Source: SZUA-254 sp031379665 (GTDB taxonomy: Bacteria; Bacteroidota; Ignavibacteria; UBA10030; SZUA-254). Taken from it: DNA of 64,000 bases. The stretch lies in NCBI GenBank assembly GCA_031379665.1, contig JANNFI010000107.1, forward strand, positions 61,801 through 125,800, written 5' to 3'. This document shows, in pieces, positions 42,106 to 50,876 of the stretch. The notes beneath the pieces were generated by a model. The model made no database searches. It was not told where the DNA came from and was given only the letters and a program-made list of their open reading frames with translations. How positions within the stretch are numbered: position 1 is the first letter of the stretch; each line of letters begins with the position of its first letter. Made by a program: the position numbers and the translations under genes.

Positions 42106-42852
42106 TTAGTTGATGGACCTTCCGCCGTCCGCCGTGAACAACTGACCCGTGACATACGGGGCCCGCAGGGCGAGGAAGACGACCAGTTCGGTGATGTCTT
42201 CCGGAGAGCCGTACCGGCGGAGCGGGATCCGGCGTCTCGGGATATGACGGATACCGGTCTCCTCCCGGGGGATGATGATCGTGCCGGGAGCGATTGCGTT
42301 GACCCTGATTGTCGGCGCCAGGCCCCTTGCGAGGCATCTTGTCAACATCACCACTCCGGCCTTCGAGACCGAATAGGGTAGGTATCCCGACCATGCCTGC
42401 AGGGCCCCGACGGACGCGATATTGATGATGGACCCTCCCCCATTCCGCACCATGATCCTGGCCGCAGCCTGAGCGCAGAAGAACATACCCTTGAGGTTCG
42501 TGTCGAGGGCGTCGTCCCACGACCGTTCGGTCGTGGAGAAGACGCTGCTCTCCCTGAATACGGCGGCGTTGTTCACAAGGAGGTCGACGCTGCCGAATCG
42601 CCTGAGCGCCGCTGCGACGATGGCCCTCGCGCCCGTCGCCTTCCTGATGTCCGCCCGCACCAGCATCGCTGAGCCGCCCCCGGCCGTAATCGTCTTCACG
42701 ACGTCGATCGCACCTTTCCGGGAGCGGTTGAAATGGACGACGACGGAGTAACCCTCCCGATGGAGGGCGAGGGCGATCGCCTTCCCGATCCGAATTCCGG
42801 CCCCGGTGACGACCGCAACGGGTCGGCGGACACTCTTATTCCTGGACTTCAT
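42106..42852 (-). CDS. pteridine-reductase-like SDR
   Basis: The 248-residue SDR has TGAGIRIGKAIALALH (residues 16-31), where the cofactor loop carries an Arg in place of the usual Gly-x-Gly, as in pteridine reductases and dihydromonapterin reductase (FolM). VNNAAVF, the catalytic S/Y/K set (NIASVG, YSVSK) and a C-terminal TGQLFTADGG complete the fold. NADPH-dependent reduction of a pterin or dihydrofolate is likely but inferred. ATG 42852 overlaps the upstream ygfZ gene, whose product binds folate, strengthening a folate link. Confidence 0.82.
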   Translation of the reverse strand: MKSRNKSVRRPVAVVTGAGIRIGKAIALALHREGYSVVVHFNRSRKGAIDVVKTITAGGGSAMLVRADIRKATGARAIVAAALRRFGSVDLLVNNAAVFRESSVFSTTERSWDDALDTNLKGMFFCAQAAARIMVRNGGGSIINIASVGALQAWSGYLPYSVSKAGVVMLTRCLARGLAPTIRVNAIAPGTIIIPREETGIRHIPRRRIPLRRYGSPEDITELVVFLALRAPYVTGQLFTADGGRSIN

Positions 42853-43933
42853 ACTCTTCGTAACCACGGGGGAGGCGCGTGACACACCTGCAGGGAATCT
42901 TCCCCTGCTCATCGTCCTGGAGGAAATCGAAAGTCCCGTCGAGCAACCGCATCTTGCGGTACCCGAGGCCGATCCAAGCACGGTGGATGGGCGACCAGGT
43001 CGTGCTCGTAATCCGTCCTGCCTCCACCCCTTCGTGGAAAACCTTTCCCGGAGAAAGCGTGCCCCGGTCGTGGTCTGGTAGAATAAAGAGCGTGAGGATG
43101 TTTTGAAGCTTCCGGTAGGTGTCGAGCCGGGCGATCACCTCCTGACCGATGTAACATCCCTTCGAAAAACTGATGTGTTGCTTCAACCCGGCTTCGAGTG
43201 CGTTCACGTCCGGCCCGAGCTCACGGCCGTGCACGGGCACTGATTCCTCGATCCTGACCGTCTCAAACGCTGCCGCGGAGGCGTGAGGGATATTCTGACC
43301 CGCCCAGGGGGCGTCCGGGGAAGAAATACTCCCCTCCTTGACCCTGAGATCGTCCGACACAAAAAGAGCGAGCGGGACGGAACCGAGATCCTCGCGGATG
43401 ATCGTACCGCCAATCACCCCTATGCCCGTGGTACGTTCCGGCCGCGCTGAACCGCTATCCCCGGACGGAGCAAGTGTACCGAGGATCGCCGGGATCTCCG
43501 GTCCGCACAGCGCCGGGAGTCCCTTTTCCGGCGGGGAAGAAGACAACCGTACATCATCCATGATGATGAACTTTGCCAGCCACTCCGTCACCGTGTGGCC
43601 GCACCCGGGGCTTCCAATAATGACGGCTGAATCCCCGGTTCGCAGCACTGTCGCGATGTCAATCACCCTCCCCTTCTCGTTGACGAAAACGGTCCGCCTG
43701 GTTTCACCGTCCCCAAGCGTCAGCATGTCGTTCGTCGTCATCCGGTGGAGATAATCGAACGTATCGGCACCCTCGAGCCGGATGATCGAGCGAATCACCA
43801 CTGCGGAAGCCGCCGCTTGCCGTATCTCCGGATACCCGGGGGCGGGACCGACGGTCCTACGGGCGTCCGGTTCGTCGCCCACGGTCTTCTCTGATTGTTG
43901 GGTGGTGTCCCGGTCGTTTTTCGTTTCGGTCAT
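42836..43933 (-). CDS. ygfZ: folate-binding YgfZ/GcvT-like protein
   Basis: The 365-residue protein matches YgfZ (IbaF-like), a tetrahydrofolate-dependent factor that helps maintain iron-sulfur proteins. The hallmark KGCYIGQE lies at residues 258-265, and the GcvT-like N-terminal domain is complete (RLEGADTFDYLHRMTTND around residue 53). A polar 40-residue N-terminus precedes the domain. Its 3' end overlaps the pteridine-reductase-like gene by 17 bases. The promoter at 44061-44089 gives a long leader of about 120 bases. Confidence 0.88.
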   Translation of the reverse strand: MTETKNDRDTTQQSEKTVGDEPDARRTVGPAPGYPEIRQAAASAVVIRSIIRLEGADTFDYLHRMTTNDMLTLGDGETRRTVFVNEKGRVIDIATVLRTGDSAVIIGSPGCGHTVTEWLAKFIIMDDVRLSSSPPEKGLPALCGPEIPAILGTLAPSGDSGSARPERTTGIGVIGGTIIREDLGSVPLALFVSDDLRVKEGSISSPDAPWAGQNIPHASAAAFETVRIEESVPVHGRELGPDVNALEAGLKQHISFSKGCYIGQEVIARLDTYRKLQNILTLFILPDHDRGTLSPGKVFHEGVEAGRITSTTWSPIHRAWIGLGYRKMRLLDGTFDFLQDDEQGKIPCRCVTRLPRGYEEYEVQE

Positions 43934-44122
43934 CAGGCCTGGCTGCGGTGTTCATCATTGGTGTAGGTCGGGATTGAACGGCGATTGTGAAATGCCGGGT
44001 TCGAAGCGCCGGTCGCCGTGGCAACGCTTCTTCCCGTCGCCGGGAGGTTGAAGGCAGGGAAATTTACAGATTTAACGCAGAAATGTCAAAACGTGGGATC
44101 GCGCGGTGAAGGGATTCCATCG
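43934..44122. other. ygfZ leader and STAS-gene spacer
   Basis: This 189-base stretch lies between ygfZ and the STAS gene. It contains the ygfZ promoter (44089-44061) and a leader of about 120 bases, which is unusually long for this window. I do not recognise a riboswitch in it. Confidence 0.35.
44061..44089 (-). promoter_or_regulatory. sigma-70-like promoter for ygfZ
   Basis: On the minus strand a perfect TTGACA (44089-44084) is followed after 17 bases by TAAATT (44066-44061). It lies 128 bases upstream of the ygfZ ATG. Confidence 0.6.
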
Positions 44123-44464
44123 TCAATGAGAATAACTCGCGAGGGCGCGTCCGACCGTTTCATAGGTGTCGAAGATCTGCACGAGTCTCGTCTTGGCGAA
44201 GATGTTTTCCAGATGTTCATCCAGGCCCGTGATGCGGATGTCCCCTCCCTTGCTTCGTACTGACTTCACGGCGGTGAGAAGTGAGGAAAGACCCTGGCTG
44301 TTGATGGTGTTCAGTTTCCCAAAGTCAAAAATGATTTTCCTGATGTTGTCGGACGTCAGGCTGATGATTTTTTGTTCGAGGACGGTCCCATCCTCCTCGT
44401 CGAGGAGTTCGCCGCTGAGCGTGATGACCGCGACTTCCCCCCTGATGTGTTCATCCAGATGCAT
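44123..44464 (-). CDS. STAS-domain anti-anti-sigma factor
   Basis: The 113-residue protein is a stand-alone STAS domain like SpoIIAA or RsbV. The phosphorylatable serine lies in NTINSQGLSSLL near residue 58, in place of the common DSSGLG, and the strand KIIFDFGKLN precedes it. It would relay signals in a partner-switching system; no kinase or phosphatase partner is nearby. A GAGGAGG ribosome-binding site precedes ATG 44464. It is the last gene of the secG/tRNA-Lys region on the minus strand. Confidence 0.85.
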   Translation of the reverse strand: MHLDEHIRGEVAVITLSGELLDEEDGTVLEQKIISLTSDNIRKIIFDFGKLNTINSQGLSSLLTAVKSVRSKGGDIRITGLDEHLENIFAKTRLVQIFDTYETVGRALASYSH

Positions 44465-44568
44465 TCCGCCTCCTCTTGATTGTTGGGCTTCCAGGGCGCC
44501 CCGTGAATGGATCGCCTGGGATTAGTGACAGATACGGAACGGGGAAGAAAAGGTTACGGGGGGAAGAG

Positions 44569-44641
<73 letters not shown>

Positions 44642-44660
44642 AGAAAACGTCGTTGACCGA

Positions 44661-44990
44661 TTACTGGGGTGTGGCGGCGGGCTGACTCACCGGTGGTACC
44701 GGGGCAGGCGCCGAAGTCGGGGCGCCGCTCTGGATCACGCTCTCTCCGGAGTCCGCACTTCCAGGAAGGTAAAAAATGTTGATGATCAGGCAAAGAGCGA
44801 TGAAAATCGTGGCGAGGATGGTCGTGGCCCGGCTCAGGAAATCCGCGGTCCGTCGCACGCCAAAAACCGTGCCTACGGAGCTTGAGCCGAAGGTACCCGC
44901 AAGTCCTCCTCCTTTGCTCGACTGCATGAGGATGACGATCGTCAGAAGGATACTCACGACGATTTCGATGAAAATGAGGAATGTATACAT
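44661..44990 (-). CDS. secG: preprotein translocase subunit SecG
   Basis: The 109-residue protein has two transmembrane segments (about residues 3-22 and 58-76) joined by the SecG loop LMQSSKGGGLAGTFGSSSVGTVFG, whose glycine/serine pattern is diagnostic. A Pro/Ala-rich tail follows. SecG assists the SecYE channel in protein export. A promoter at 45029-45057 lies upstream, and the tRNA-Lys gene follows. Confidence 0.95.
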   Translation of the reverse strand: MYTFLIFIEIVVSILLTIVILMQSSKGGGLAGTFGSSSVGTVFGVRRTADFLSRATTILATIFIALCLIINIFYLPGSADSGESVIQSGAPTSAPAPVPPVSQPAATPQ

Positions 44991-45028
44991 TGAAAAATCC
45001 TTAAATCTATTTGTTTCAGGGGATCGTA

Positions 45029-45057
45029 AAGATACGGAATAAATCTGAATTCTCCAA
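45029..45057 (-). promoter_or_regulatory. sigma-70-like promoter for secG/tRNA-Lys
   Basis: On the minus strand TTG (45057-45055) precedes TATCTT (45034-45029) by exactly 20 bases. The expected start near 45022 leaves about 32 bases before ATG 44990. Confidence 0.65.
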
Positions 45058-45115
45058 GAATCAGGGCACCACCGGGGCTACGGATGCCGGTCACGCCGGT
45101 GTCAGCGTTCTCTTG

Positions 45116-45766
45116 TCAGAATCCCTGGCTTTTGAGGGATTCGATCGTGAGCGAGCCCGGGGAACCGCTCCCCTTCTTTCCCAGACCCAGCATTCTTTCG
45201 ACGTATTTCCCGATGACGTCGACCTCGATGTTGACCCGGTCCCCGCTCCGGTAATGACGGAAGATGGTGTTCTCCATCGTGTGGGGGATGATGGAGACCC
45301 TGCACAGGTCCCCTTCGATGTCAGCCGCTGTCAGGCTGACACCGTCGACCGCGATCGAGCCGGTGTGAACGATGAAGCGGAGGAATTCTCCCGGTATCCT
45401 GATCGAATACCACCAGCTCTCACCCCTGTCCTCGACGGTCGCGATCACGCCGGTAGTGTCGATGTGCCCAAGCACGATGTGGCCGTCGATCAGGCCGTCG
45501 GCGCGGAGCGGCAGCTCGAGGTTCACGAGCTTTCGCTCGAGCTGAGAGGCCATCGCCGTCTTCCGGAGGGTCTCCTCCACGATGTCAGCAGTAAAGCTGT
45601 CTCCGCCCGTTTCCACCGCCGTCAGGCAGGTGCCATTGACGGCGATGCTCGACCCGGGCGCGAGCAGGCCTGCTATTTTCCGCGCCCTGATCGTCGCCCG
45701 GATGTTACCTCCGGTCCTGAGCGTTCCGATGACCTCCCCTATCTCCTGCACGATTCCGGTAAACAT
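45116..45766 (-). CDS. ribE: riboflavin synthase alpha subunit
   Basis: The 216-residue enzyme dismutates two molecules of dimethylribityllumazine to riboflavin. It begins with the diagnostic MFTGIVQEIGEV and shows the internal duplication: GSSIAVNGTCLTAVE in the first half and TGSIAVDGVSLTAAD in the second, each a lumazine-binding barrel. It follows ribD by one base, so both are one unit. No FMN riboswitch precedes the pair, whose operon begins upstream at xseA or at an internal promoter. Confidence 0.96.
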   Translation of the reverse strand: MFTGIVQEIGEVIGTLRTGGNIRATIRARKIAGLLAPGSSIAVNGTCLTAVETGGDSFTADIVEETLRKTAMASQLERKLVNLELPLRADGLIDGHIVLGHIDTTGVIATVEDRGESWWYSIRIPGEFLRFIVHTGSIAVDGVSLTAADIEGDLCRVSIIPHTMENTIFRHYRSGDRVNIEVDVIGKYVERMLGLGKKGSGSPGSLTIESLKSQGF

Positions 45767-45767
45767 G

Positions 45768-46889
45768 TCATCCCATTGTGAGGTCGTGAATGATCGTCCC
45801 CTCGGTGAGAATGTCGTCGCCGAGCATACCCACAGAGACGTTTTTCAGCCGGAGCCGCCGGGAGAGCCCGTACGGCTCGAGGGAACCGAAGGCGCGCGCC
45901 CTCCCGCCGAGCAACGATGGTGAAGTATAGGCCACCACCTTGTCCACGCACCGCGCGTTCAGAAACGAGCCCCAGGTCGCTGGTCCGCCCTCGATCAGCA
46001 CAGAAGTGATACCACGCCTCCCGAGCGCGCCGAGAATCTCTCCCGCCGGGATCGACGGAGAACGGCCTGTCTGGAAGACGATGAACGATACACCCTTCTT
46101 TGCCAGGATGGCCGCCTTCGCGTGCCGACGGATGAACGCGCGTTCGGTCGTGACGATCACAGTGGGCGCCGTCGTCGTTGCGGTGAAGATCTTCGCCTTC
46201 GCAGGTACGTTGAACTGACCGTCGACCACCACCCTGAGCGGTTGGGGCCCGGTGACGAGTCTGACGGTCAGGAGCGGATCGTCGCTGATCACGGTTCCCG
46301 CCCCCACCAGGACACAGTCGGACGCGCTCCGGCGTCTGTGGGCGTCGCCCCTGGCTTCGGTCCCGGTGATCCACCTGCTCTGTCCGTGGTCGTCGGCCAC
46401 CATACCGTCAAAGGTCTGGGCGAGCTTCAGCGTCACCAGGGGAAGCCCCGTGGTGACGTGTTTCGAAAACGCTTCGTTGAGAAGGGCACATTCGGCGGCG
46501 AGGACTCCGGATCGGACCGGAATCCCGGCTCGCCTCAGGGCCCGAAATCCCTTCCCTGCCATGAGCGGGTTTGGGTCGGGTATGCCGACCACGACCCGCG
46601 AGATGCCGGATGCACGAATACGGTCGGTGCACGGAGGGGTTTTCCCGTGGTGACAACACGGTTCGAGGTTGACGTAGAGGGTTGCGCCGCGTACCGGGGT
46701 GCGGCAGGAACGGATCGCCTCGATCTCGGCGTGGGCCCCGCCGAAGCGCCGATGAAATCCCCTTCCGATGATCTTTCCGTTTTTCACGATGACTGCCCCC
46801 ACGAGCGGGTTCGGGCTGACCTTCCCGCGCCCTTTCTCCGCCAGGCGGAGACATTCCCTCATGAGTGCCAGGTCGGTTCCGGCGTTCAC
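45768..46889 (-). CDS. ribD: bifunctional riboflavin deaminase/reductase
   Basis: The 373-residue protein has an N-terminal deaminase domain with zinc motif FGGAHAEIEAI (about residue 50) and EPCCHHGKTPPC (about 75), then a C-terminal reductase domain starting about residue 145 (VTLKLAQTFDGMVAD). The two domains convert 2,5-diaminopyrimidine precursors in riboflavin synthesis. Its start overlaps the upstream gene by four bases. Confidence 0.95.
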   Translation of the reverse strand: MNAGTDLALMRECLRLAEKGRGKVSPNPLVGAVIVKNGKIIGRGFHRRFGGAHAEIEAIRSCRTPVRGATLYVNLEPCCHHGKTPPCTDRIRASGISRVVVGIPDPNPLMAGKGFRALRRAGIPVRSGVLAAECALLNEAFSKHVTTGLPLVTLKLAQTFDGMVADDHGQSRWITGTEARGDAHRRRSASDCVLVGAGTVISDDPLLTVRLVTGPQPLRVVVDGQFNVPAKAKIFTATTTAPTVIVTTERAFIRRHAKAAILAKKGVSFIVFQTGRSPSIPAGEILGALGRRGITSVLIEGGPATWGSFLNARCVDKVVAYTSPSLLGGRARAFGSLEPYGLSRRLRLKNVSVGMLGDDILTEGTIIHDLTMG

Positions 46890-47665
46890 GTTCTTAACTC
46901 CACTCCGTCACCCGTGTGTACGCCGAGGATTCTCGCCGCGTGATCGCGCTTCACCGAAATTTCGAGCAGGCCGTTGCTCCCCCTGATCAGGAAGGGGGTG
47001 CGGTCGGCACCCTCCTCGTACGTCGCGCAGATACGTCGAATCGTCTTCGGTCCGATCCTGAGCCGAAGGGTTCCGGTCGGCCGTACGGGCATCCTGAAAC
47101 TGGTGACGATGTTGCCGAAATGGTCGATGTGAAGGACTGAACCTTTGACGACGGCCGCACGCCTTGCCGGGATGTCGGTGAAGAGGTCCTGCGCGCCGAG
47201 CAGTGGTATCGCGCGGGCGATCACCGGTAACCGCGTGCCGGATGCGAGTTTCGCCGCAGCCGGGGCGAAGATGTCCCGGCCGTGAAACGTGGGACTGACG
47301 TCGCCCGACCTCGTGAACTCTTTCAACTCGTGCCACCGCTCATCCTTGCCGCGGTCTGAAATAAAATTCAGCATCCCGTTCTCCGGGGCGATGAAGAGGT
47401 GTTTTCCTTTCTCGAGACAGAGGATCCGGCGACCGGTCCCCACCGCGGGATCGACCACACAGAGGAATATCGTTGCGGAGTCATAGTAAGGCGCAACGCA
47501 TCGCAGGGTGTAGGCTGCGGACTTGACATCATGCCGAGGGATGTCGTGCGTGATGTCGGTGATGCGGGCGCCGGGGTGGATCGAAAGGATGACCCCTTTC
47601 ATCGCCGCGACGTACGGGTCGCCGGTGCCGAAATCGGTGAGGAGGGCGATGAGGCTTCCCTTCAT
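46886..47665 (-). CDS. SAM hydrolase / hydroxide adenosyltransferase (DUF62)
   Basis: The 259-residue protein matches the DUF62 family: TDFGTGDPYVAAMKG at the start, ITHDIPRHD near residue 39, FLCVVDPAVGTGRR and FIAPENGMLN. Characterised relatives hydrolyse S-adenosyl-methionine to adenosine and methionine, and halogenase relatives make halo-adenosine. The physiological role is unclear. It is linked to ribD by a four-base overlap and to the oxidoreductase gene by a three-base gap. Confidence 0.88.
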   Translation of the reverse strand: MKGSLIALLTDFGTGDPYVAAMKGVILSIHPGARITDITHDIPRHDVKSAAYTLRCVAPYYDSATIFLCVVDPAVGTGRRILCLEKGKHLFIAPENGMLNFISDRGKDERWHELKEFTRSGDVSPTFHGRDIFAPAAAKLASGTRLPVIARAIPLLGAQDLFTDIPARRAAVVKGSVLHIDHFGNIVTSFRMPVRPTGTLRLRIGPKTIRRICATYEEGADRTPFLIRGSNGLLEISVKRDHAARILGVHTGDGVELRT

Positions 47666-47668
47666 TGA

Positions 47669-48673
47669 TCAGCCCAGCCGGACTTCCTTCCCTTTTTGCG
47701 ACGAGCTGTAGATGGCCTCGATGACCTTCATCCGCTCCATCGCCTCCTCCCCTGTCGAAACCAAGGGGTGGAGGCCGCGCAGGGCCCCGATGAAATGGCG
47801 GAGTTCGTTCTCATAACTTTTCCGGTAGAGGGCGTTCGGCGTCTCGGAGGACGCGGGCGTAAGGTTCACCAGGTTGCCGTGGAGATGTTTGTGGATCCGA
47901 AGCGGGTTGATGAGGGCGCTTCCCTCCGTTCCGAAAAGGTTGCAGTAAAAATAGTCCTGCGCCGCGAGGAGTGACCAGCTCACCTCGAGCGTGAGGACGA
48001 TGTCCGGCTTCATCCTGACCGTCGCCACGCAGGTGTCTTCCACGCTCTTGGTCTTGTGGCTGTACATCGTCGCGCTCACGTGGGTGATGGTCGGGAATCC
48101 CAGCATCCAGAGTATGAGGTCGAGCATCACGATGCCGAGGTCGAGCACCACCCCCCCCCCTGACTTGTCCTTCTTCGTCATCCAGGGGTTCGTGTCGGAG
48201 AGCGATTTCAACCAGCCGCCCTTCGCGTAGAAGAGCTTGCCGAGCTCGCCTTTTTCAATGAAGCTTTTCAGGATCATCGTGTCGGGCCTGAAGCGGTTGT
48301 TCATTCCGACCATCATCGTCAGCTTCTGGCTATTTGCGGTTTCCGTGAGCTGTTTTGCCTCGAGATATGTCCTGGTGATCGGTTTCTCAACGAAGGCGTG
48401 CTTCCCGGCCTGGAGGGCGGCCATTGTCACCGGGTGGTGCGCATCGGTGCTGGTGCTGACGACGACCGCGTCGATGTCGTCGCGGTCGAGCAACTGGCGG
48501 TAATCGGTAAAGACGGTCGGGATGGAAAATTTCTCCCCGATCATCCTCGAGCGCGCCTTGTCCTTGTCGCAAACGGCGACGACCTCAGCCTCGTCGATCT
48601 TGGTGAGGAGCGGAAGGTGAAAGACCTGGGCGACCCAGCCCAGTCCGACGACGCCGACGCGTATTTTTTTCAT
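47669..48673 (-). CDS. Gfo/Idh/MocA family oxidoreductase
   Basis: The 334-residue protein has a Rossmann NAD(P)-binding N-terminus (GVVGLGWVAQVFHLP) and the family signature HAFVEKPITR near residue 93, followed by the mixed alpha/beta C-terminal domain. Substrates in this family are sugars or inositols and cannot be named here. It lies in the run between dxs and the SAM hydrolase gene on the minus strand. Confidence 0.9.
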   Translation of the reverse strand: MKKIRVGVVGLGWVAQVFHLPLLTKIDEAEVVAVCDKDKARSRMIGEKFSIPTVFTDYRQLLDRDDIDAVVVSTSTDAHHPVTMAALQAGKHAFVEKPITRTYLEAKQLTETANSQKLTMMVGMNNRFRPDTMILKSFIEKGELGKLFYAKGGWLKSLSDTNPWMTKKDKSGGGVVLDLGIVMLDLILWMLGFPTITHVSATMYSHKTKSVEDTCVATVRMKPDIVLTLEVSWSLLAAQDYFYCNLFGTEGSALINPLRIHKHLHGNLVNLTPASSETPNALYRKSYENELRHFIGALRGLHPLVSTGEEAMERMKVIEAIYSSSQKGKEVRLG

Positions 48674-48697
48674 TCAGAGGTTGATCGTTCGGTATGA

Positions 48698-50641
48698 TCA
48701 GGCGTGTGTAGCCGCCGGCGTGGAGCGGGGCTCCGTCCTGAAGAAGTCCTTGACGACGCTCGCAATCCCCGGGGCGTCGAGTTTGAGCATTGCGTAGAGC
48801 TCGGCCGGGCTTCCGTGCTCGATGAAGGCGCCCGGTATCCCGTGCAGTTTCACGCGGGGTGGGCGGAGCCCGTTTTTCAGGATCGTCTCCAGGACGACGC
48901 TGCCGAATCCCCCCTGCACTACGTGGTCCTCCACGGTGAGGACGTTCCTGAATCGTTCACAGATATCGGCGATCATCAGCTCGTCGACGGGTTTGACGAA
49001 CCGCATGTTCACGACTTCCGCTTCGATGCCGTCCTTCGAGAGCAGGTCGGCGGCCTTGAGCGACTGGTGGACCATGTTTCCGAGCGCGAGGATCGCCACG
49101 TCCTTCCCCTCCCTGACAATCTCGGCCTTCCCGAGCGGGAGGATGTCGAAGCCCGGCTTCATCGCCACGCCGATTCCGTTTCCGCGTGGATACCGCACGG
49201 CAACGGGCCCGCCCTTATGTTGGATGGCGGTGAAGAGCATATCGCGAAGTTCCGACTCGTCTTTCGGCGACATCAGGACCATCTCCTGAATACAGCGGAG
49301 GTAGGCTATGTCGAGAACCCCGTGGTGCGTCGGGCCGTCAGCCCCGACGAGGCCTGCGCGGTCGAGGCAGAACACGACGTGGAGATGCTGCATCGATACG
49401 TCGTGGATGATCTGATCGTACGCCCGCTGGAGGAAGGTGGAGTAGATTGCCACGACCGGGACGTATCCCTGCGTCGCCAGTCCGGCGGCGAACGTGACGG
49501 CGTGTTGCTCGGCGATCCCGACGTCGAAAAACCTCGTGGGGATGTTCCTCTGGAGGATGTCCAGCCCGGTGCCGTCAGGCATTGCCGCCGTGATGCCGAC
49601 GATCTTCTCGTTCTTCCCGGCAAGTTCCACGAGCGCCTTTCCGAACACGGTCGTATAGGACGGGGCGGTCTCGGGTTTCTTCGGTGAAATGCCGGTGATC
49701 TTGTCGAAGGGTGTCACACCGTGGAGCGCCTGGACGTCTTTTTCCGCCGGTCCGTATCCTTTCCCTTTCCTCGTGATCGCGTGGATGAGGATTGGGCCGG
49801 AGAGGTCCTTGACCTCGGTGAAGATCCTGACGAGCTGGGAGATGTTGTGTCCGTTGATCGGCCCGAAGTACCGGAATCCGAGCGCCTCGAACAGTATCCC
49901 GGGGGTAATGGCGACCTTGATCCCTTCCTCGACCCGGGAGGCGATCTTCCGGATCCTATCCCCCACAACGTCGAACTTACCCGCGAGGTCCCAGACGTTC
50001 GCCTTGAACCGGTTGTACGACGGGTTGGCTATTAATTCGGTGAAATAATTGGAGAGCGTCCAGACGTTCGGAGCGATCGACATGTTGTTGTCGTTCAGCA
50101 CGACGATCATGTTCCGTTTCTGGAGTCCCGCGTTGTTCATCGCCTCGTAGGCCATTCCCCCCGTCATTGCACCGTCACCGACGACAGCGACAACCTTGTA
50201 GTCGTGGCCCGCCAGGTCCCTCGCCGCGGCTATTCCGAGCGCGGCCGACATCGCCGTGCTGGCGTGGCCCGCGCCGAAAGTGTCGTACGGGCTTTCGTCA
50301 CGCTTCAGGAAACCGCTGATTCCGCCGAACTGTCTGATCGTGTGGAATCGCTCTCGCCGCCCGGTGAGGATCTTATGCGGGTATGCCTGGTGCCCGACGT
50401 CCCACACGAGTTTGTCGTCGGGCGTGTTGAACACGTAATGGAGGGCCACGGCGAGCTCGACCGCCCCCAGGCCGGCGCCCAGGTGCCCGCCGATTTTGGA
50501 AATTTCATCGATCAGAAAATCGCGGAGCTCCCGGCAGAGGGGTTTCAGCCCGGCCACGTCGAGGTGCCGAAGGTCGGCGGGCTCCCGGATTCCGTCCAGG
50601 AGTCTGTATTCGTGATGGGGTTGGGGTTGACTATCCTTCAT
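48698..50641 (-). CDS. dxs: 1-deoxy-D-xylulose-5-phosphate synthase
   Basis: The 647-residue thiamine-diphosphate enzyme makes DXP for isoprenoids and thiamine. Motifs are GGHLGAGLGAVELAVALHYVF near residue 50, the ThDP-binding GDGAMTGGMAYEAMNNAG (about 150-168) and, in the transketolase-like part, DRAGLVGADGPTHHG. ATG 50641 overlaps the xseB end by 11 bases; an in-frame TTG seven codons upstream is less likely. It is the third gene of an xseA-xseB-dxs unit. Confidence 0.96.
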   Translation of the reverse strand: MKDSQPQPHHEYRLLDGIREPADLRHLDVAGLKPLCRELRDFLIDEISKIGGHLGAGLGAVELAVALHYVFNTPDDKLVWDVGHQAYPHKILTGRRERFHTIRQFGGISGFLKRDESPYDTFGAGHASTAMSAALGIAAARDLAGHDYKVVAVVGDGAMTGGMAYEAMNNAGLQKRNMIVVLNDNNMSIAPNVWTLSNYFTELIANPSYNRFKANVWDLAGKFDVVGDRIRKIASRVEEGIKVAITPGILFEALGFRYFGPINGHNISQLVRIFTEVKDLSGPILIHAITRKGKGYGPAEKDVQALHGVTPFDKITGISPKKPETAPSYTTVFGKALVELAGKNEKIVGITAAMPDGTGLDILQRNIPTRFFDVGIAEQHAVTFAAGLATQGYVPVVAIYSTFLQRAYDQIIHDVSMQHLHVVFCLDRAGLVGADGPTHHGVLDIAYLRCIQEMVLMSPKDESELRDMLFTAIQHKGGPVAVRYPRGNGIGVAMKPGFDILPLGKAEIVREGKDVAILALGNMVHQSLKAADLLSKDGIEAEVVNMRFVKPVDELMIADICERFRNVLTVEDHVVQGGFGSVVLETILKNGLRPPRVKLHGIPGAFIEHGSPAELYAMLKLDAPGIASVVKDFFRTEPRSTPAATHA

Positions 50642-50876
50642 CTTCCTCCGATGTAAGCTCAAATTTGCCGGCCGCGTCGCGGCTGAGTTTTTTCAGCCGG
50701 AGTTCGGTCTTCCCGAGATACTCGAGGCACTCAGAGGAAAGGCGGATCCCCTCCTCGAACATCACCACGACGTCGTCGAGGGGTCTGTCGCCCCCTTCAA
50801 GGGCCTCGACGATTTCTTCCAACCTGTGCATCCGGTGTTCGAACGATTGAGTTTTCTCTACAGCTTTTTTAGCCAT
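50631..50876 (-). CDS. xseB: exodeoxyribonuclease VII small subunit
   Basis: The 81-residue protein fits XseB: SFEHRMHRLEEIVEALEGGDRPLDDVVVMFEEGIRL followed by a short charged tail. It forms exonuclease VII with XseA. ATG 50876 overlaps xseA by eight bases, and its end overlaps dxs. An upstream in-frame extension of 20 codons lies within xseA and is not needed. Confidence 0.93.
   Translation of the reverse strand: MAKKAVEKTQSFEHRMHRLEEIVEALEGGDRPLDDVVVMFEEGIRLSSECLEYLGKTELRLKKLSRDAAGKFELTSEEDEG

Noticed and set aside
45767..47668. FMN riboswitch before the riboflavin genes
   Set aside because: ribD and ribE lie inside a run of overlapping genes with no leader; no conserved RFN stems are visible.
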